DNA of 64,000 bases from DATLGB01 sp038258425 (GCA_038258425.1 JBBSPV010000003.1:62001-126000), one strand, 5' to 3'. Positions 1 to 12,451 are shown, numbered from the stretch's first letter. Translations and numbers: made by a program. Notes: a model not told the origin generated them from the letters alone.

Positions 1-675
1 TCCCCCAACCGCCGCTTCGCGCTGCGCAGTGCCGGGCTCGCGGAGGTCAAGGCCGCCGGCCGGGCGGCGGGCGGCACGGTCAACGACGTCGTCCTCGCCG
101 TCGTCACGCGGATGCTCGCCCGCTACCTCGAGGCGGCCGGGACGGACCTCGGCGGCCGCGATCCGGTGGCGCTCGTGCCGGTCTCCATCCGGGCCGAGGG
201 CGAGGAGGGCGGCAACCGGATCTCGACGGTCTTCGTCGACCTCCCGGTCCGCGCCGCGAGCCTCCAGGCGGCCGTGCCGGTGGTGAGCGCCGCCATGGGC
301 GACCTGCGGGCCTCGGCCGCCGTGCGGGCCGGGGCCGTGATCGCCGGGGCGGCCGGGGCCGTGCCGCCGCTGGTCGGCGGCGTCATGGTCCGCGCGCTGG
401 GCGGCGTGCGCGCGATGAACCTCGTCGTCTCCAACGTCCCCGGACCGCAGCAGCCCTTCTACATGAACGGCAGCCGCCTGCTCGAGGTCGTGCCCGCCGT
501 GCCGTTGAACCCCGCCCACCAGGGCCTGAGCGTCGGCGTGCTCTCCTACGACGGCGGCGTGGGCTTCGGGCTGCTGGCCGACGCGCGCCTGCGGCCCGGC
601 CTCGACCTCGTCGCCGGGGCGCTGGACGACGCGCTCGACGAGGTCCGGGCCCTCAGCGGTCCAGCCACTTCGTGA
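1..675 (+). CDS. Wax ester synthase/diacylglycerol acyltransferase, C-terminal part (5' end outside window)
   Basis: The frame is open from base 1, so the gene begins upstream; 224 residues are visible. They match the C-terminal DUF1298 half of bifunctional wax ester synthase/acyl-CoA:diacylglycerol acyltransferases, which make storage lipids at the membrane. Visible family features are NDVVLAVV near the start, VPVSIR, the block [10 protein letters not shown] around residue 140, and a C-terminal [11 protein letters not shown]. The HHxxxDG catalytic motif belongs to the missing N-terminal half, so activity cannot be judged. The last 23 bases overlap the 3' end of the opposite-strand LOG gene, so the two genes converge without room for a separate terminator. 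Confidence 0.88.
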   Translation, partial: SPNRRFALRSAGLAEVKAAGRAAGGTVNDVVLAVVTRMLARYLEAAGTDLGGRDPVALVPVSIRAEGEEGGNRISTVFVDLPVRAASLQAAVPVVSAAMGDLRASAAVRAGAVIAGAAGAVPPLVGGVMVRALGGVRAMNLVVSNVPGPQQPFYMNGSRLLEVVPAVPLNPAHQGLSVGVLSYDGGVGFGLLADARLRPGLDLVAGALDDALDEVRALSGPATS

Positions 676-1225
676 CCGCGGGCGGCGTCCAGGCCGCTAG
701 CGCGTCGAGCAGCGCCCCGGGCTCGGCGGCGCTCAGCAGCATGCGCCGGTGCTCCTCGCGCATGAACCGCTGGCGCACCGCGTGGTCGAGCCACGCCTGC
801 AGCGGCTCCCAGTAGCCGGCGGTGTCGAGCAGCCCGACCGGCTTGGCGTGCAGGCCGAGCTGGGACCAGGTGAGCATCTCCACGGTCTCCTCCAGGGTCC
901 CGACGCCGCCCGGGGCGGCGACGAAGGCGTCCGCGAGCTCGGCCATGCGGGCCTTGCGCTCGTGCATGGTGCCGACGACGTGGAGCTCCGTGAGCCCGCG
1001 ATGGGCGACCTCGCGCTCGAGCACGCCGGTGGGGATGACGCCGTGGACCTCGCCGCCGGCCGCCATCGCCGCGTCGGCGAGCACGCCCATGAGCCCCACC
1101 CGGCCGCCGCCGTACACGACGCCGAGCCCGCGCTCGACGAGCGCCTCGGCGAGCTCGCGCACCGCGTCTGCGTAGGCGGGATCGGCGCCCGGCGACGAGC
1201 CGAGGTAGACGCACACGCGACGCAT
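653..1225 (-). CDS. LOG-family nucleotide 5'-monophosphate phosphoribohydrolase (TIGR00730)
   Basis: 190 residues, normal for the family. LOG proteins cleave the N-glycosidic bond of nucleoside 5'-monophosphates, best known for releasing active cytokinin; the natural bacterial substrate is often unknown. The fold signature is clear: N-terminal [20 protein letters not shown] near residue 38, and the catalytic PGGVGTLEE near residue 108, preceded by MHERKARM. The start is supported by a TAGCCT hexamer (1233-1238) 7 nt before the ATG with no Shine-Dalgarno sequence, consistent with a leaderless mRNA. It is often misnamed lysine decarboxylase; no PLP-enzyme features are present. Confidence 0.9.
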   Translation of the reverse strand: MRRVCVYLGSSPGADPAYADAVRELAEALVERGLGVVYGGGRVGLMGVLADAAMAAGGEVHGVIPTGVLEREVAHRGLTELHVVGTMHERKARMAELADAFVAAPGGVGTLEETVEMLTWSQLGLHAKPVGLLDTAGYWEPLQAWLDHAVRQRFMREEHRRMLLSAAEPGALLDALAAWTPPAVTKWLDR

Positions 1226-1319
1226 CGCGGGCAGGCTAGGGGCGCGGGGTCCCGCCCGGCCTCGCGGGTCCGGGCCGCGGCGGGGGGCCGACCCGACCGA
1301 CGCGGACGGTGGAGGCCGG

Positions 1320-1441
1320 GCGTCAGTCGCCCGCTGGTCGCCCTGGCGACCAGGACTCGACTGACGCCAGGTAGAGGCCAGGGCGAGGGGGGAGCATCAG
1401 GCGCCGCCGGTTCGCCAGGACGACCAGAGGCCGACTGACGC
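1320..1441. repeat. Two copies of a dispersed nested inverted repeat (GCGTCAGTCG element)
   Basis: The 480-base gap between the LOG gene and lon holds two copies of an intergenic element. The first (1320-1367) has perfect 10-bp outer arms, GCGTCAGTCG (1320-1329) and CGACTGACGC (1358-1367), enclosing a perfect 9-bp inner palindrome, CTGGTCGCC (1334-1342) and GGCGACCAG (1345-1353). The second (about 1396-1441) is degenerate but keeps CGACTGACGC at 1432-1441. Related copies lie near 15505-15551 and 52350-52470. No open frame in this gap looks coding. Confidence 0.8.
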
Positions 1442-1644
1442 TCCGAGCATGCTCAGCCCCCGGCGCAGGCGGCAGGCAGAAGGCGGGCGAGGCTCGCGAA
1501 ATCGCCCTGCTCCCGCCTCTTGCGGCTACTGACGCCGGTTGTCGAGGCGAATCGCGCTCTCCTCACCCGCCGCCGTTTCCGGGACCGGTCCGCGGCGCGC
1601 TGCGCCGCCGAGCGGGTCCGACCCGCGCCCACCGCGCCAGAAGG

Positions 1645-1701
1645 TTGCGCCCGCAAGCATGAGTTCGCTAGACTCACTTCCAGATTGCAAGTGACTAAGG
1701 A
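1645..1701 (+). promoter_or_regulatory. lon promoter with HAIR-like (HspR) operator and ribosome binding site
   Basis: A -35 TTGCGC (1645-1650) and a -10 TAGACT (1669-1674) are 18 bp apart. CATGAGT-N7-ACTCACT (1658-1678) lies across the -10 and matches the actinobacterial HAIR consensus CTTGAGT-N7-ACTCAAG at 11 of 14 positions with the exact 7-bp spacer. A second palindrome, TCACTT-N9-AAGTGA (1674-1694), follows. AAGGA at 1697-1701 is the Shine-Dalgarno for the ATG at 1706. HspR control of lon is known in Streptomyces; here it is inferred from the site. Confidence 0.7.
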
Positions 1702-1705
1702 TTCC

Positions 1706-4060
<2,355 letters not shown>

Positions 4061-4067
4061 TCGCGGC

Positions 4068-4934
4068 ATGAGTCGCATCCTCATCACCGGCGCCGCCCGC
4101 GGCATCGGGGCCGAGTCCGCCGCGCGGCTCGCCGAGCGGGGCCACACGCTGGCCCTGCTCGGCCTCGAGCCCGAGCGGCTCGAGGAGGTCGCCGCCGCGA
4201 GTGCCGGTCGGGCCACCGCCTACCCGGTCGACGTGACCGACCACGAGGCGCTCGACGAGACGATCGAGCGGGCCGTGGCCGCCCTCGGCGGCCTCGACGT
4301 CGCCGTGGCCAACGCGGGCATCGCCAGCGGCGGCACGGTGCGGACCATGGACCCGGACGCGTGGGAGCGGGTCATCGCGGTCAACCTCGTCGGCGTCTAC
4401 CGGACGCTCCGGGCCGTGCTGCCGCACCTGATCGAGGCCCGCGGCTACGCCCTGCCGGTCGCCTCCGTGGCCGCCATCGCCCACCCGCCGCTGATGAGCG
4501 CCTACTCGGCGTCCAAGGCCGGCGTGGAGGCCTTCGCGGACGCGCTCCGGGTCGAGGTCGCCCACCACGGGGTCGACGTCGGCTGCGCGTACTTCTCGTG
4601 GATCGACACGGAGATGGTGCGCGGCGCCGACCGCAACCCGGCCTTCGAGCGCATGCGCTCGAGCCTCAAGCCCCCGTTCTCGAAGACCTATCCGCTCGCG
4701 GACGCAGCCAAGGCCGTCGTCGCGGGCGTCGAGGGCCGCGCCAAGCGCGTCTGCGCCCCGGGCTGGATCCGGCTCATCCAGCCGCTGCGCGGCCTGCTCG
4801 AGCCGGTGGCCGCCGCCCAGGCGCGCCCGCACATGGCCGACATCGAGCGCCTCCACGAGGCCGACGTGGCGCGGCGCGGCGTCGCCGAGGCGTCCGCCCC
4901 CGTGGGCGCCGGGGGCGCGGCATCCCGCCCGTGA
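4068..4934 (+). CDS. Short-chain dehydrogenase/reductase
   Basis: 288 residues. A classical SDR that probably oxidises or reduces an alcohol/ketone using NAD(P)H; the substrate is unknown. It has the Rossmann motif TGAARGIG (residues 7-14), NAG of the NNAG-type motif (ANAGIA, near 83), Ser in the VASVAA strand and the catalytic YSASK near 146. The C-terminus is about 40 residues longer than a minimal SDR. It starts 7 bases after the lon stop and its stop overlaps the next start (GTGA, 4931-4934). It is therefore probably co-translated with the ABC exporter and perhaps read through from lon. Confidence 0.9.
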   Translation: MSRILITGAARGIGAESAARLAERGHTLALLGLEPERLEEVAAASAGRATAYPVDVTDHEALDETIERAVAALGGLDVAVANAGIASGGTVRTMDPDAWERVIAVNLVGVYRTLRAVLPHLIEARGYALPVASVAAIAHPPLMSAYSASKAGVEAFADALRVEVAHHGVDVGCAYFSWIDTEMVRGADRNPAFERMRSSLKPPFSKTYPLADAAKAVVAGVEGRAKRVCAPGWIRLIQPLRGLLEPVAAAQARPHMADIERLHEADVARRGVAEASAPVGAGGAASRP

Positions 4935-6676
4935 CCGAGGCGCCCACGCGCACGCGCACGCGCCGGATCACCGCCCTCTTCCGCCCCTACCGGCGCCCGC
5001 TCGGCGTCGTGCTCGCGATGATCGTCGTCTCCGCGGCGGTGAGCATGGTCTCCCCCTTCCTGCTGCGCGCGGTGCTCGACACCGCCCTGCCGGAGCGCGA
5101 CGTCGGGCTGCTGGGCTGGCTCGTGGGCGGGATGGTCGCGGTGGCGATCGTCACCGGGGCGATCGGGGTCGGGCAGACCTATCTGTCCAACTCGGTCGGC
5201 CAGCGGGTCATGCACGACCTGCGCGCCGACGTCTATGCCCACCTGCAGCGGCTCTCGCTCGCGTTCTTCACCCGGACGCGCACCGGCGAGGTGCAGTCGC
5301 GCATCGCCAACGACATCGGCGGCGTGCAGAGCGTCGTGACGACGACCGCCACGTCGATCGCCTCCAACGTCACCACCGTGGTGGCGACGCTCGTGGCCAT
5401 GGTCCTGCTCGACTGGCGCCTGGCCGTCTTCTCCCTCGCCGTGCTGCCGTTCTTCGTCGGCGTCGCCCGCCGCGTCGGCAACCGCCGCCGCGCCATCGCG
5501 AGCGTCCGCCAGGGCGCGATGGCCGACATCTCCTCCCTCGTGCAGGAGTCGCTGAGCGTCTCGGGCATCCTGCTCGGCAAGACGATGGGCCGCTCGGACG
5601 AGCTGGCCGAGCGCTTCACGGGCGAGTCGCGGCGGCTCGCCGACCTCGAGGTCTCCTCCCGCATGGCCGGCCGCTGGTCGATGGCCGCGGTGCAGACGTC
5701 CTTCGCCGTCATGCCGGCCCTCGTGTACCTGTTCGCCGGCGTCTCGCCCGAGGCGGTGACGATCGGCACCGTGGTCGCCTTCACGACCCTGCAGACCCGG
5801 CTGTTCTTCCCGATCAACTCCCTGCTCGGCGTCGGCGTCGAGGTCCAGTCGTCCATGGCGCTCTTCGACCGGGTCTTCGAGTACCTCGACATGCCCGTCG
5901 AGATCGAGGACGGCGAGCGCGAGCTGCCCGCCGGCCCCGGGGAGGTCGCGTTCGAGGACGTCTGGTTCCGCTACGACGCCGACACCTGGACCCTGCGCGG
6001 CATCGACCTGACCGTCCCGGCCGGGACGAAGACCGCGATCGTCGGCGAGACGGGGTCGGGCAAGACGACGCTCGGCTACCTCGCCGCACGGCTCTACGAC
6101 GCCGAGCGAGGCGCGGTGCGCATCGACGGCGTCGACCTGCGCGAGGCGACCTTCGCGTCGCTGGCCGCGACCGTCGGCGTCGTCTCCCAGGAGACCTACC
6201 TGTTCCACGCCAGCGTGCGCGACAACCTCCGCTTCGCGCGGCCGGAGGCCACGGATGCCGAGGTGGAGGGCGCCGCCCGCGCCGCCCAGGTGCACGAGAC
6301 CATCGCCCGCCTCCCCGAGGGCTACGACACCGTGGTCGGCGAGCGCGGCTTCCGCTTCTCGGGCGGCGAGAAGCAGCGCATCGCCATCGCCCGCACGATC
6401 CTGCGCAACCCGCCCGTGCTCGTCCTCGACGAGGCCACGAGCGCGCTCGACGTGCAGACGGAGCGCGCGGTGGAGGAGGCGCTGCGCGAGCTGGAGTCCG
6501 GGCGCACGACGATCGTCATCGCCCACCGGCTCTCGACCGTCCGCGACGCCGACTCGATCGTCGTGCTCGACGAGGGCGAGCTCATCGAGCGCGGCACCCA
6601 CGAGGAGCTGCTGGCCGCCGGCGGCCACTACGCGCGGCTCGTCGCGCGCGACGCGGGCGCCGGCGCGATCGCCTGA
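4931..6676 (+). CDS. ABC exporter, fused permease and ATPase (ABCB type)
   Basis: 581 residues from the GTG at 4931, which overlaps the SDR stop by 4 nt. A half-transporter that dimerises in the membrane and exports a substrate not predictable from sequence. Residues 1-310 carry about six hydrophobic helices. The nucleotide-binding domain has Walker A GETGSGKTT (near 372), a Q-loop (VVSQET), signature FSGGEKQR (near 475), Walker B VLVLDEAT (near 496) and H-loop IAHRLS (near 529), all intact. The frame stays open far upstream (to 4361), but that part is a shadow of the SDR. Coupling to an SDR suggests a small-molecule or lipid substrate, which is inference only. Confidence 0.93.
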   Translation: MTEAPTRTRTRRITALFRPYRRPLGVVLAMIVVSAAVSMVSPFLLRAVLDTALPERDVGLLGWLVGGMVAVAIVTGAIGVGQTYLSNSVGQRVMHDLRADVYAHLQRLSLAFFTRTRTGEVQSRIANDIGGVQSVVTTTATSIASNVTTVVATLVAMVLLDWRLAVFSLAVLPFFVGVARRVGNRRRAIASVRQGAMADISSLVQESLSVSGILLGKTMGRSDELAERFTGESRRLADLEVSSRMAGRWSMAAVQTSFAVMPALVYLFAGVSPEAVTIGTVVAFTTLQTRLFFPINSLLGVGVEVQSSMALFDRVFEYLDMPVEIEDGERELPAGPGEVAFEDVWFRYDADTWTLRGIDLTVPAGTKTAIVGETGSGKTTLGYLAARLYDAERGAVRIDGVDLREATFASLAATVGVVSQETYLFHASVRDNLRFARPEATDAEVEGAARAAQVHETIARLPEGYDTVVGERGFRFSGGEKQRIAIARTILRNPPVLVLDEATSALDVQTERAVEEALRELESGRTTIVIAHRLSTVRDADSIVVLDEGELIERGTHEELLAAGGHYARLVARDAGAGAIA

Positions 6677-6793
6677 AGCCCCCGTCATGGCGAGCGTCGA
6701 AGCCGAGGGCCGGCGACCGCAACCACTACTCGATCGTCGCAGCGCGTCCCGGCCGGCGTTGGGCGGCGCGAGGATCATGCGACCCTGTCGACC

Positions 6794-7117
6794 ATGAAGA
6801 TCGAGCTGCTGTACTTCGACGGCTGCCCGAGCCACGAGACGCTCCTGCCGCGCCTGCGCAAGCTGCTCGCCCGGGCCGACGTGGACGTGCCGGTGCACGA
6901 GCGCCGCGTGGAGTCTGACGCCGCCGCCCAGCGCGAGCGCTTCCTGGGCTCGCCGACGCTGCGCGTCGACGGCGAGGACATCGAAGCGGGCGCCGGGGAG
7001 CGCACCGACTATGGGCTGAAGTGCCGCCTGTACCCCACCCGAGAGGGGCTGCGCGGCGCGCCGCCCGACGAGTGGGTGCTCAACGCCCTGCAGCACGCCG
7101 GCCGTCCCGCGGGCTGA
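6794..7117 (+). CDS. Small thioredoxin-fold protein with a single-cysteine FDGCPSH motif
   Basis: 107 residues. The N-terminus MKIELLYFDGCPSH followed by a helix and a second strand (VPVHERRVES) fits a thioredoxin/glutaredoxin-like fold. SPTLRVDGEDIEAG matches the cis-Pro region (SPT). The active site has only one cysteine (GCPSH), a pattern seen in a small family of redox proteins that sometimes carry selenocysteine or are tied to metal resistance. A second Cys (GLKCRLY) lies near residue 75. The partner is unknown. It follows the ABC gene after 117 bases in which I see no other feature. Confidence 0.7.
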   Translation: MKIELLYFDGCPSHETLLPRLRKLLARADVDVPVHERRVESDAAAQRERFLGSPTLRVDGEDIEAGAGERTDYGLKCRLYPTREGLRGAPPDEWVLNALQHAGRPAG

Positions 7118-7129
7118 CCCAGGCCCGCG

Positions 7130-7648
7130 GTGTTCGCGCTCGTCCTCACGGGCCGTCCGGGGCCGGCAAGACCTCGGTGCTGGAGCTCACCGACGCGCTG
7201 TCGGCCGAGGACGTCCGTCACGCCACGCTCGAGGTCGAGGCGCTGACGTCGGCGCATCCGCCACTCGGATGACGAACAGTGGCCGATGCCCGTCGCGGCG
7301 ATATGCGGGCTCTACCGGCGGTTCGGCTACGAGCTGCTGGTCGCAACTGTCACCGTGGACAACAACGGCGACCTGCGCGACGTCCTCGGCGCGATCGGCG
7401 CCGACGACCACGTCGTCGTGCGCCTGCAAGCGGAGCCCGAGACGCTGCTCCGTCGGATCATCGAACGCGAGCCGGACACCTTCACCGAGCTCGACGAGCT
7501 CGCCGCCGCGGCCGCCCGCCTGAGCCCCATGATCGCCGGTCTCGATGGCGTCGCGCTCGCGCTCAGCACCGAGGACCAGCGGCCCGCGGAGGTCGCCGAG
7601 CGGATCCGCGACGCATGGCCGGCGAGGCTGCGGCCCGAAGCGGCCTGA
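7130..7648 (+). pseudogene. P-loop NTPase/kinase-like gene broken by two frameshifts
   Basis: Three frames join into one sensible protein. GTG 7130 begins VFALVLTGRPG. After about 7162 the sense continues in another frame with GAGKTSVLELTDAL, a Walker A. Near 7260 it returns to the first frame and reads SDEQWPMPVAAICGLYRRFG onward to a stop at 7648. A missing base at about 7162 and a two-base loss (or one-base gain) near 7260 would explain this, with no net frame change after the second. The product resembles small AAA-type nucleoside-kinase-like ATPases. The breaks could be true decay or sequencing errors in G/C runs. Confidence 0.7.
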
Positions 7649-7674
7649 GGCAGGCGGCGGCCTGAGCCCGGACG

Positions 7675-8406
7675 TCACATGATCGACGGCACGATGCCGC
7701 CGTCGACCGACCACGCCGCGCCCGCGACCGCCGACGCGCGCTCGGAGCAGAGGAAGGCGATGACGTCGGCCTGCTCGTGCGGATGCAGCATGCGGCCGAT
7801 CGGCACCTTGGCCCGCTGGGCCTCCAGCGCCTCCTCGCGCGAGATGCCCTTCGCCGCCGCGTGCTGATCGAGCATCGCGCCCTCGGCCATCCACAGCGGC
7901 CCGTCCACCGGTCCGGGCGCGACGGCGTTGACGAGCACGCCAGTACCGGCGTACTCGTCGGCGAACACGCGCGAAAGGGACAGCTCGGCGGTCTTCGTGA
8001 CCGTGTAGGCGGCGCTCGTCGCCGACGCCCGCTTGCCCGAGGAGGAGGAGACGTTGACGATCCTCCCCCAGCCGCGCCCGGCCATGCCGGGCGCCAGCGC
8101 CCGCATCAGCCGCATCGGGCCGAGCACGTTGAGCCCCCACTGCAGCTCCCAGTCCGCGTCCGTGAGCTCGTCCACGGGGCGCACGGAGGAGGTGCCGGCG
8201 CAGTTGACGAGGATGTCGACGTCCCGGCCGCCGGCGAGCTCGGCGACGCGCTCCGGCGCGTCCGGCCGCGTGACGTCGACGCCCGTCGAGCGGGACGCGT
8301 CGAGCGCCTCGGCACCCTCGGCCCGCAGCCGCTCCACGAGCGCGGCCCCGATGCCCGAGCCGCCGCCCGTGACGACCGCGAGGCGGCCGGCGATCCCGAG
8401 GTCCAT
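7675..8406 (-). CDS. SDR-family 3-oxoacyl-type reductase/dehydrogenase
   Basis: 243 residues. The NAD(P)-binding motif TGGGSGIG (13-20), NCAG near 76, catalytic Ser in NVSSSSG and YTVTK near 143, and a C-terminal WSVDGGIVPS ending are all typical of FabG-like SDRs. The start ATG overlaps the thiolase stop (TGATG, 8404-8408), so the two are translationally coupled. Next to a thiolase and an acyl-CoA dehydrogenase it probably acts as a 3-hydroxyacyl-CoA dehydrogenase or a related beta-oxidation-like step. The exact substrate is not visible. Confidence 0.9.
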   Translation of the reverse strand: MDLGIAGRLAVVTGGGSGIGAALVERLRAEGAEALDASRSTGVDVTRPDAPERVAELAGGRDVDILVNCAGTSSVRPVDELTDADWELQWGLNVLGPMRLMRALAPGMAGRGWGRIVNVSSSSGKRASATSAAYTVTKTAELSLSRVFADEYAGTGVLVNAVAPGPVDGPLWMAEGAMLDQHAAAKGISREEALEAQRAKVPIGRMLHPHEQADVIAFLCSERASAVAGAAWSVDGGIVPSIM

Positions 8407-9569
8407 CAGGCCTCGAGCCGCTCGACGAGCATGGCCATGCCCATGCCCCCCGCGACGCACATCGACTCGACGCCGTAGGTCCCGCCCGTCTGCTCGAGGC
8501 CGTTGAGCAGCGTCGTCATGATCCGCGCGCCGGTCATGCCGAACGGGTGCCCGAGGGCGATCGCCCCGCCGAACGGGTTGAGCTTGTCCGCGTCGATGCC
8601 GAGCTCCTCGCGGCACGGCACGATCTGCGCGGCGAAGGCCTCGTTGATCTCGACGATGTCGATGTCATCGATGGTCATCTGCGCCTGCTCGAGCAGCGCC
8701 CGGATGGCCGGGATGGGGCCGAGGCCCATGATCTCCGGGCGGATGGCGGCGACGGAGGAGGCGAGGATGCGCGCCCGTGGGCGCAGGCCGAGCGCCTCGG
8801 CCCGCTCCGCGGACATGACGAGCACCGCGGCGGCCCCGTCGTTGAGCGGACAGGCGTTGCCGGCCGTCACCGTGCCTCCCTCGCGGAAGACCGGCTTCAG
8901 GCCGGCCAGCACCTCGGCCGTCGTCCCGGCGCGCGGGCCGTCGTCGCGCGCGACCTCGGTCCCGTCCGGCGTCGTCACGGCCACGATCTCGGCGTCGAAG
9001 TGCCCGCCGTCGCGCGCCGCCACCGCCCGCTGCTGGGAGGTCGCCGCCCACGCGTCCTGGTCCTCGCGGGACACCTGGCAGCGCTCGGCGACGTTCTCGG
9101 CGGTGTTGCCCATGGGGATGTAGACGTCGTAGAGCGAGCCGTCGCCGCCGGCCAGGCGCGGGTGCTTGAACTCGTCCTGCATCGCGGCGCCCGGCCCGGC
9201 CCGGGAGACGGACTCGACGCCGGCGGCGACGTACTGATCGCCCTCCCCGGCCCGGATCGCGTGGAAGGCCATCCGCAGGGTCTGCAAGGAGGACGCGCAG
9301 AAGCGGTTGACCGTGGTGGCCGGGACGTGGTGGTCGTAGCCGGCGAGCAGCAGGGCGTTGCGCCCGACGTTGGCCGACTGCTCGCCCCACGCCGAGGCGG
9401 CGCCCATCATCACGTCGACGGTGTCGCCGAGGTCGACCTGCGGGTTGCGCTCGGCGAGCGCGCGGAGCGGGATGGCGGCCAGGTCGTCGGCGCGGACGTC
9501 GACGAGCGAGCCCTTGAACGCGCGGCCGATGGGGGTGCGGACGGCATCGACGATCACGGCTTCGGGCAT
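8406..9569 (-). CDS. Thiolase (acetyl-CoA C-acyltransferase)
   Basis: 387 residues, typical length. Thiolases cleave 3-ketoacyl-CoA with CoA to release acetyl-CoA, or condense two acyl-CoAs in reverse. The nucleophilic cysteine is in NRFCASSLQT (Cys near 91), the His in ALGHPFGMTGAR (near 341) and the second catalytic Cys in SMCVAGGMGMA near 371. NEAFA is also present. The ATG at 9569 follows an AAAGGA about 10 bases upstream and gives the family N-terminus AVIVDAVRTPIGRA. It lies 23 bases after DAHP synthase and is coupled to the downstream SDR. This fits fatty-acid or branched-chain catabolism. Confidence 0.95.
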   Translation of the reverse strand: MPEAVIVDAVRTPIGRAFKGSLVDVRADDLAAIPLRALAERNPQVDLGDTVDVMMGAASAWGEQSANVGRNALLLAGYDHHVPATTVNRFCASSLQTLRMAFHAIRAGEGDQYVAAGVESVSRAGPGAAMQDEFKHPRLAGGDGSLYDVYIPMGNTAENVAERCQVSREDQDAWAATSQQRAVAARDGGHFDAEIVAVTTPDGTEVARDDGPRAGTTAEVLAGLKPVFREGGTVTAGNACPLNDGAAAVLVMSAERAEALGLRPRARILASSVAAIRPEIMGLGPIPAIRALLEQAQMTIDDIDIVEINEAFAAQIVPCREELGIDADKLNPFGGAIALGHPFGMTGARIMTTLLNGLEQTGGTYGVESMCVAGGMGMAMLVERLEA

Positions 9570-9592
9570 GGGGAAGGGTCCTTTCGGAGGTG

Positions 9593-10612
<1,020 letters not shown>

Positions 10613-10628
10613 CGGGCCGGCCCTCGGG

Positions 10629-11270
10629 TCACAGGCCGAGCTCGCGCACCCCGAGCTCGTCGGCTCCGAGGTGGTGGGCCAGCTCGTGGCGGACGGTGCG
10701 CAGCACCTGCGCGCGCAGCTCGTCGGCGTCGTGGCCGAAGTCGCGCAGCAGCGTGTCGCGGAAGATGACGATCCGGTCCGAGGTCGTGTCGCGCGCGACC
10801 GTGTCGCCCATGTAGAGCCCGTAGGCGCGGTGGCGGCGGCCGGAGTCGGAGATGATCACCGCGACGTTGCGCTCCAGCGCCGAGCGCAGGACGTCGGGCA
10901 GCTCGTCGAGGGCGTCGCGCACGAGCTCCTCGAAGTCCCGCGGGTCGTAGGGGTCGAGCTCCATGAACTCCCCCTCCCCCGGCTCGGCCGCGAGGTCCTC
11001 GCGGGCGAGGCGCTCCGAGCGCCGCACGAGCAGCTCGAACTCCGCCTCGTCGTCGGAATGCCGGTAGTCGCCGAGGCGGGTGGTCACGGCGGCCACGGCG
11101 AGGCCGAGCAGGCCGAGTGCCCCGGCTGCGGCCAGCGCGCCCTGGATCAGGCGCATGGGGTAGTCGGCCGGCAGGCCACGGACCGCCGTGATGAAGAGCA
11201 CCGCGACGCAGAGGGCGACCGTCGAGGCGGCGAGGTTGCGGCGCAGCGAGGGCGGGCCCACCGGCCCCAT
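10629..11270 (-). CDS. Membrane-anchored zincin-like metallopeptidase
   Basis: 213 residues. Two hydrophobic segments (about 10-35 and 40-65) anchor the N-terminus. The soluble part carries [10 protein letters not shown] near the C-terminus, an HExxH zinc site, in the context of the small MMP-like zincin family (PF06262). [19 protein letters not shown] and the GLYMG region also match that family. No substrate is known for these proteins. The ATG at 11270 was chosen because the frame upstream lies antisense within the acyl-CoA dehydrogenase reading region and lacks family similarity. It lies 32 bases downstream of the acyl-CoA dehydrogenase stop and probably in the same operon. Confidence 0.8.
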   Translation of the reverse strand: MGPVGPPSLRRNLAASTVALCVAVLFITAVRGLPADYPMRLIQGALAAAGALGLLGLAVAAVTTRLGDYRHSDDEAEFELLVRRSERLAREDLAAEPGEGEFMELDPYDPRDFEELVRDALDELPDVLRSALERNVAVIISDSGRRHRAYGLYMGDTVARDTTSDRIVIFRDTLLRDFGHDADELRAQVLRTVRHELAHHLGADELGVRELGL

Positions 11271-11302
11271 GGTACGGGGCGCGGACCCGCCGGGACGGCT
11301 CC

Positions 11303-12451
11303 TTAGAGGTAGCGGGCGATCACGAGACGCTGGACCTCCTGGGTGCCCTCGTAGATCTGGGTGATCTTCGCGTCGCGCATCATGCGCTCGACGGGGTATT
11401 CCGTCACGTAGCCGTAGCCCCCGAGCACCTGCACCGCCTCGACGGTCACGGCCATCGCCGTGTCGCCGGCGAAGACCTTGGCCATGGCGGAGTACTTGCC
11501 CTTGTCCGGAGCATCGCGGTCGACCTTGGCGCAGGCGCGGTAGAGGAGCTCCCGCGCCGCGGCCGTCCGCGTCTCCATCTCGGCGAGCTTGTGCTGGATG
11601 GCCTGGAACTCGAAGATCGGCTGCTTGAACTGGACCCGCTCCTTCGCGTAGGCGACCGCATAGTCCGTGGCGCCCTGGGCGATGCCCACGGCCTGCGCGG
11701 CGACGCCGAGGCGCGAGTGGTCGAGCGTCCCGAGCGCGACGCGCAGCCCGCGGCCGACCTCCCCGATGACGTTGGCGGCCGGCACGCGCACGTCCTCGAG
11801 CACCGGCGAGCCGGTCGGCGAGCCCTTGATGCCCATCTTGTGCTCGAGCTTGCCGATCGAGAAGCCCGCGCGGTCGGCCTCGACGAGAAACGCGGTGATG
11901 CGCCGCTGCTCGCGGTCGGTGACGGCGAAGACGACGTAGAAGTCCGCCACGCCGGAGTTCGAGATCCAGTTCTTGGCGCCGTTGATGACCCACTCGTCGC
12001 CGTCGAGCCGCGCGTGGGTGCGCATGCCGCCGGGGTCCGACCCGGCGTCGGGCTCGGAGAGGGCGAAGGCTCCCGTCCACTCGCCCGTGGCGCAGCGCGG
12101 CAGGATCCGCCGTTTGAGCTCGTCGGAGCCGAAGCGGCGGATGGGCAGCGTCCCGAGCTCGTGCACGGCGAGCATCAGCGAGCTCGAGGCGCACGCCTTG
12201 GCCACCTCCTCGATGGCGACGTTGAGCATCAGCGTCCCGGTGCCCGTGCCGCCGAACTCCTCGGCGAAGGGCAGGCCGAAGAGATCGAGCTCGGCGAAGA
12301 GCTTGCGCAGGTCCCACGGGTACTCCGCCCTGGCGTCGATCTCGGCCGCCCGCGGGGCGACGCGCTCGCGCACCATCTGGCGGATCGCGTCGCGGAAGTC
12401 GATCTGCTCCGGGGTCAGGTCGTACTGCGTCTCGGCGGGAGCGGTCGTCAT
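11303..12451 (-). CDS. Acyl-CoA dehydrogenase
   Basis: 382 residues. A FAD flavoenzyme that introduces the alpha-beta double bond in acyl-CoA and passes electrons to ETF. Family signatures are AFALSEPDAGSDPG (residues about 125-138), the FAD-binding WISN region and QVLGGYGYVTEYPVERM. The catalytic glutamate is in QIYEGTQEVQRL near the C-terminus, as in short/medium-chain and branched-chain members. The ATG at 12451 has a TACGAT hexamer 8 nt upstream, suggesting a leaderless message. It heads a five-gene minus-strand run reaching 7675 that includes the thiolase and SDR of the same pathway type. Confidence 0.95.
   Translation of the reverse strand: MTTAPAETQYDLTPEQIDFRDAIRQMVRERVAPRAAEIDARAEYPWDLRKLFAELDLFGLPFAEEFGGTGTGTLMLNVAIEEVAKACASSSLMLAVHELGTLPIRRFGSDELKRRILPRCATGEWTGAFALSEPDAGSDPGGMRTHARLDGDEWVINGAKNWISNSGVADFYVVFAVTDREQRRITAFLVEADRAGFSIGKLEHKMGIKGSPTGSPVLEDVRVPAANVIGEVGRGLRVALGTLDHSRLGVAAQAVGIAQGATDYAVAYAKERVQFKQPIFEFQAIQHKLAEMETRTAAARELLYRACAKVDRDAPDKGKYSAMAKVFAGDTAMAVTVEAVQVLGGYGYVTEYPVERMMRDAKITQIYEGTQEVQRLVIARYL

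Noticed and set aside
1520..1705. An N-terminal extension of Lon from 1520.
   Set aside because: The promoter, HAIR site and AAGGA site lie inside it, and the family N-terminus begins at 1706.
4688..7096. An 802-codon open frame antisense to the ABC transporter, and many similar long antisense frames elsewhere.
   Set aside because: High GC removes stop codons in shadow frames; the amino-acid composition (His, Arg, Ala, Gly rich) lacks any domain.
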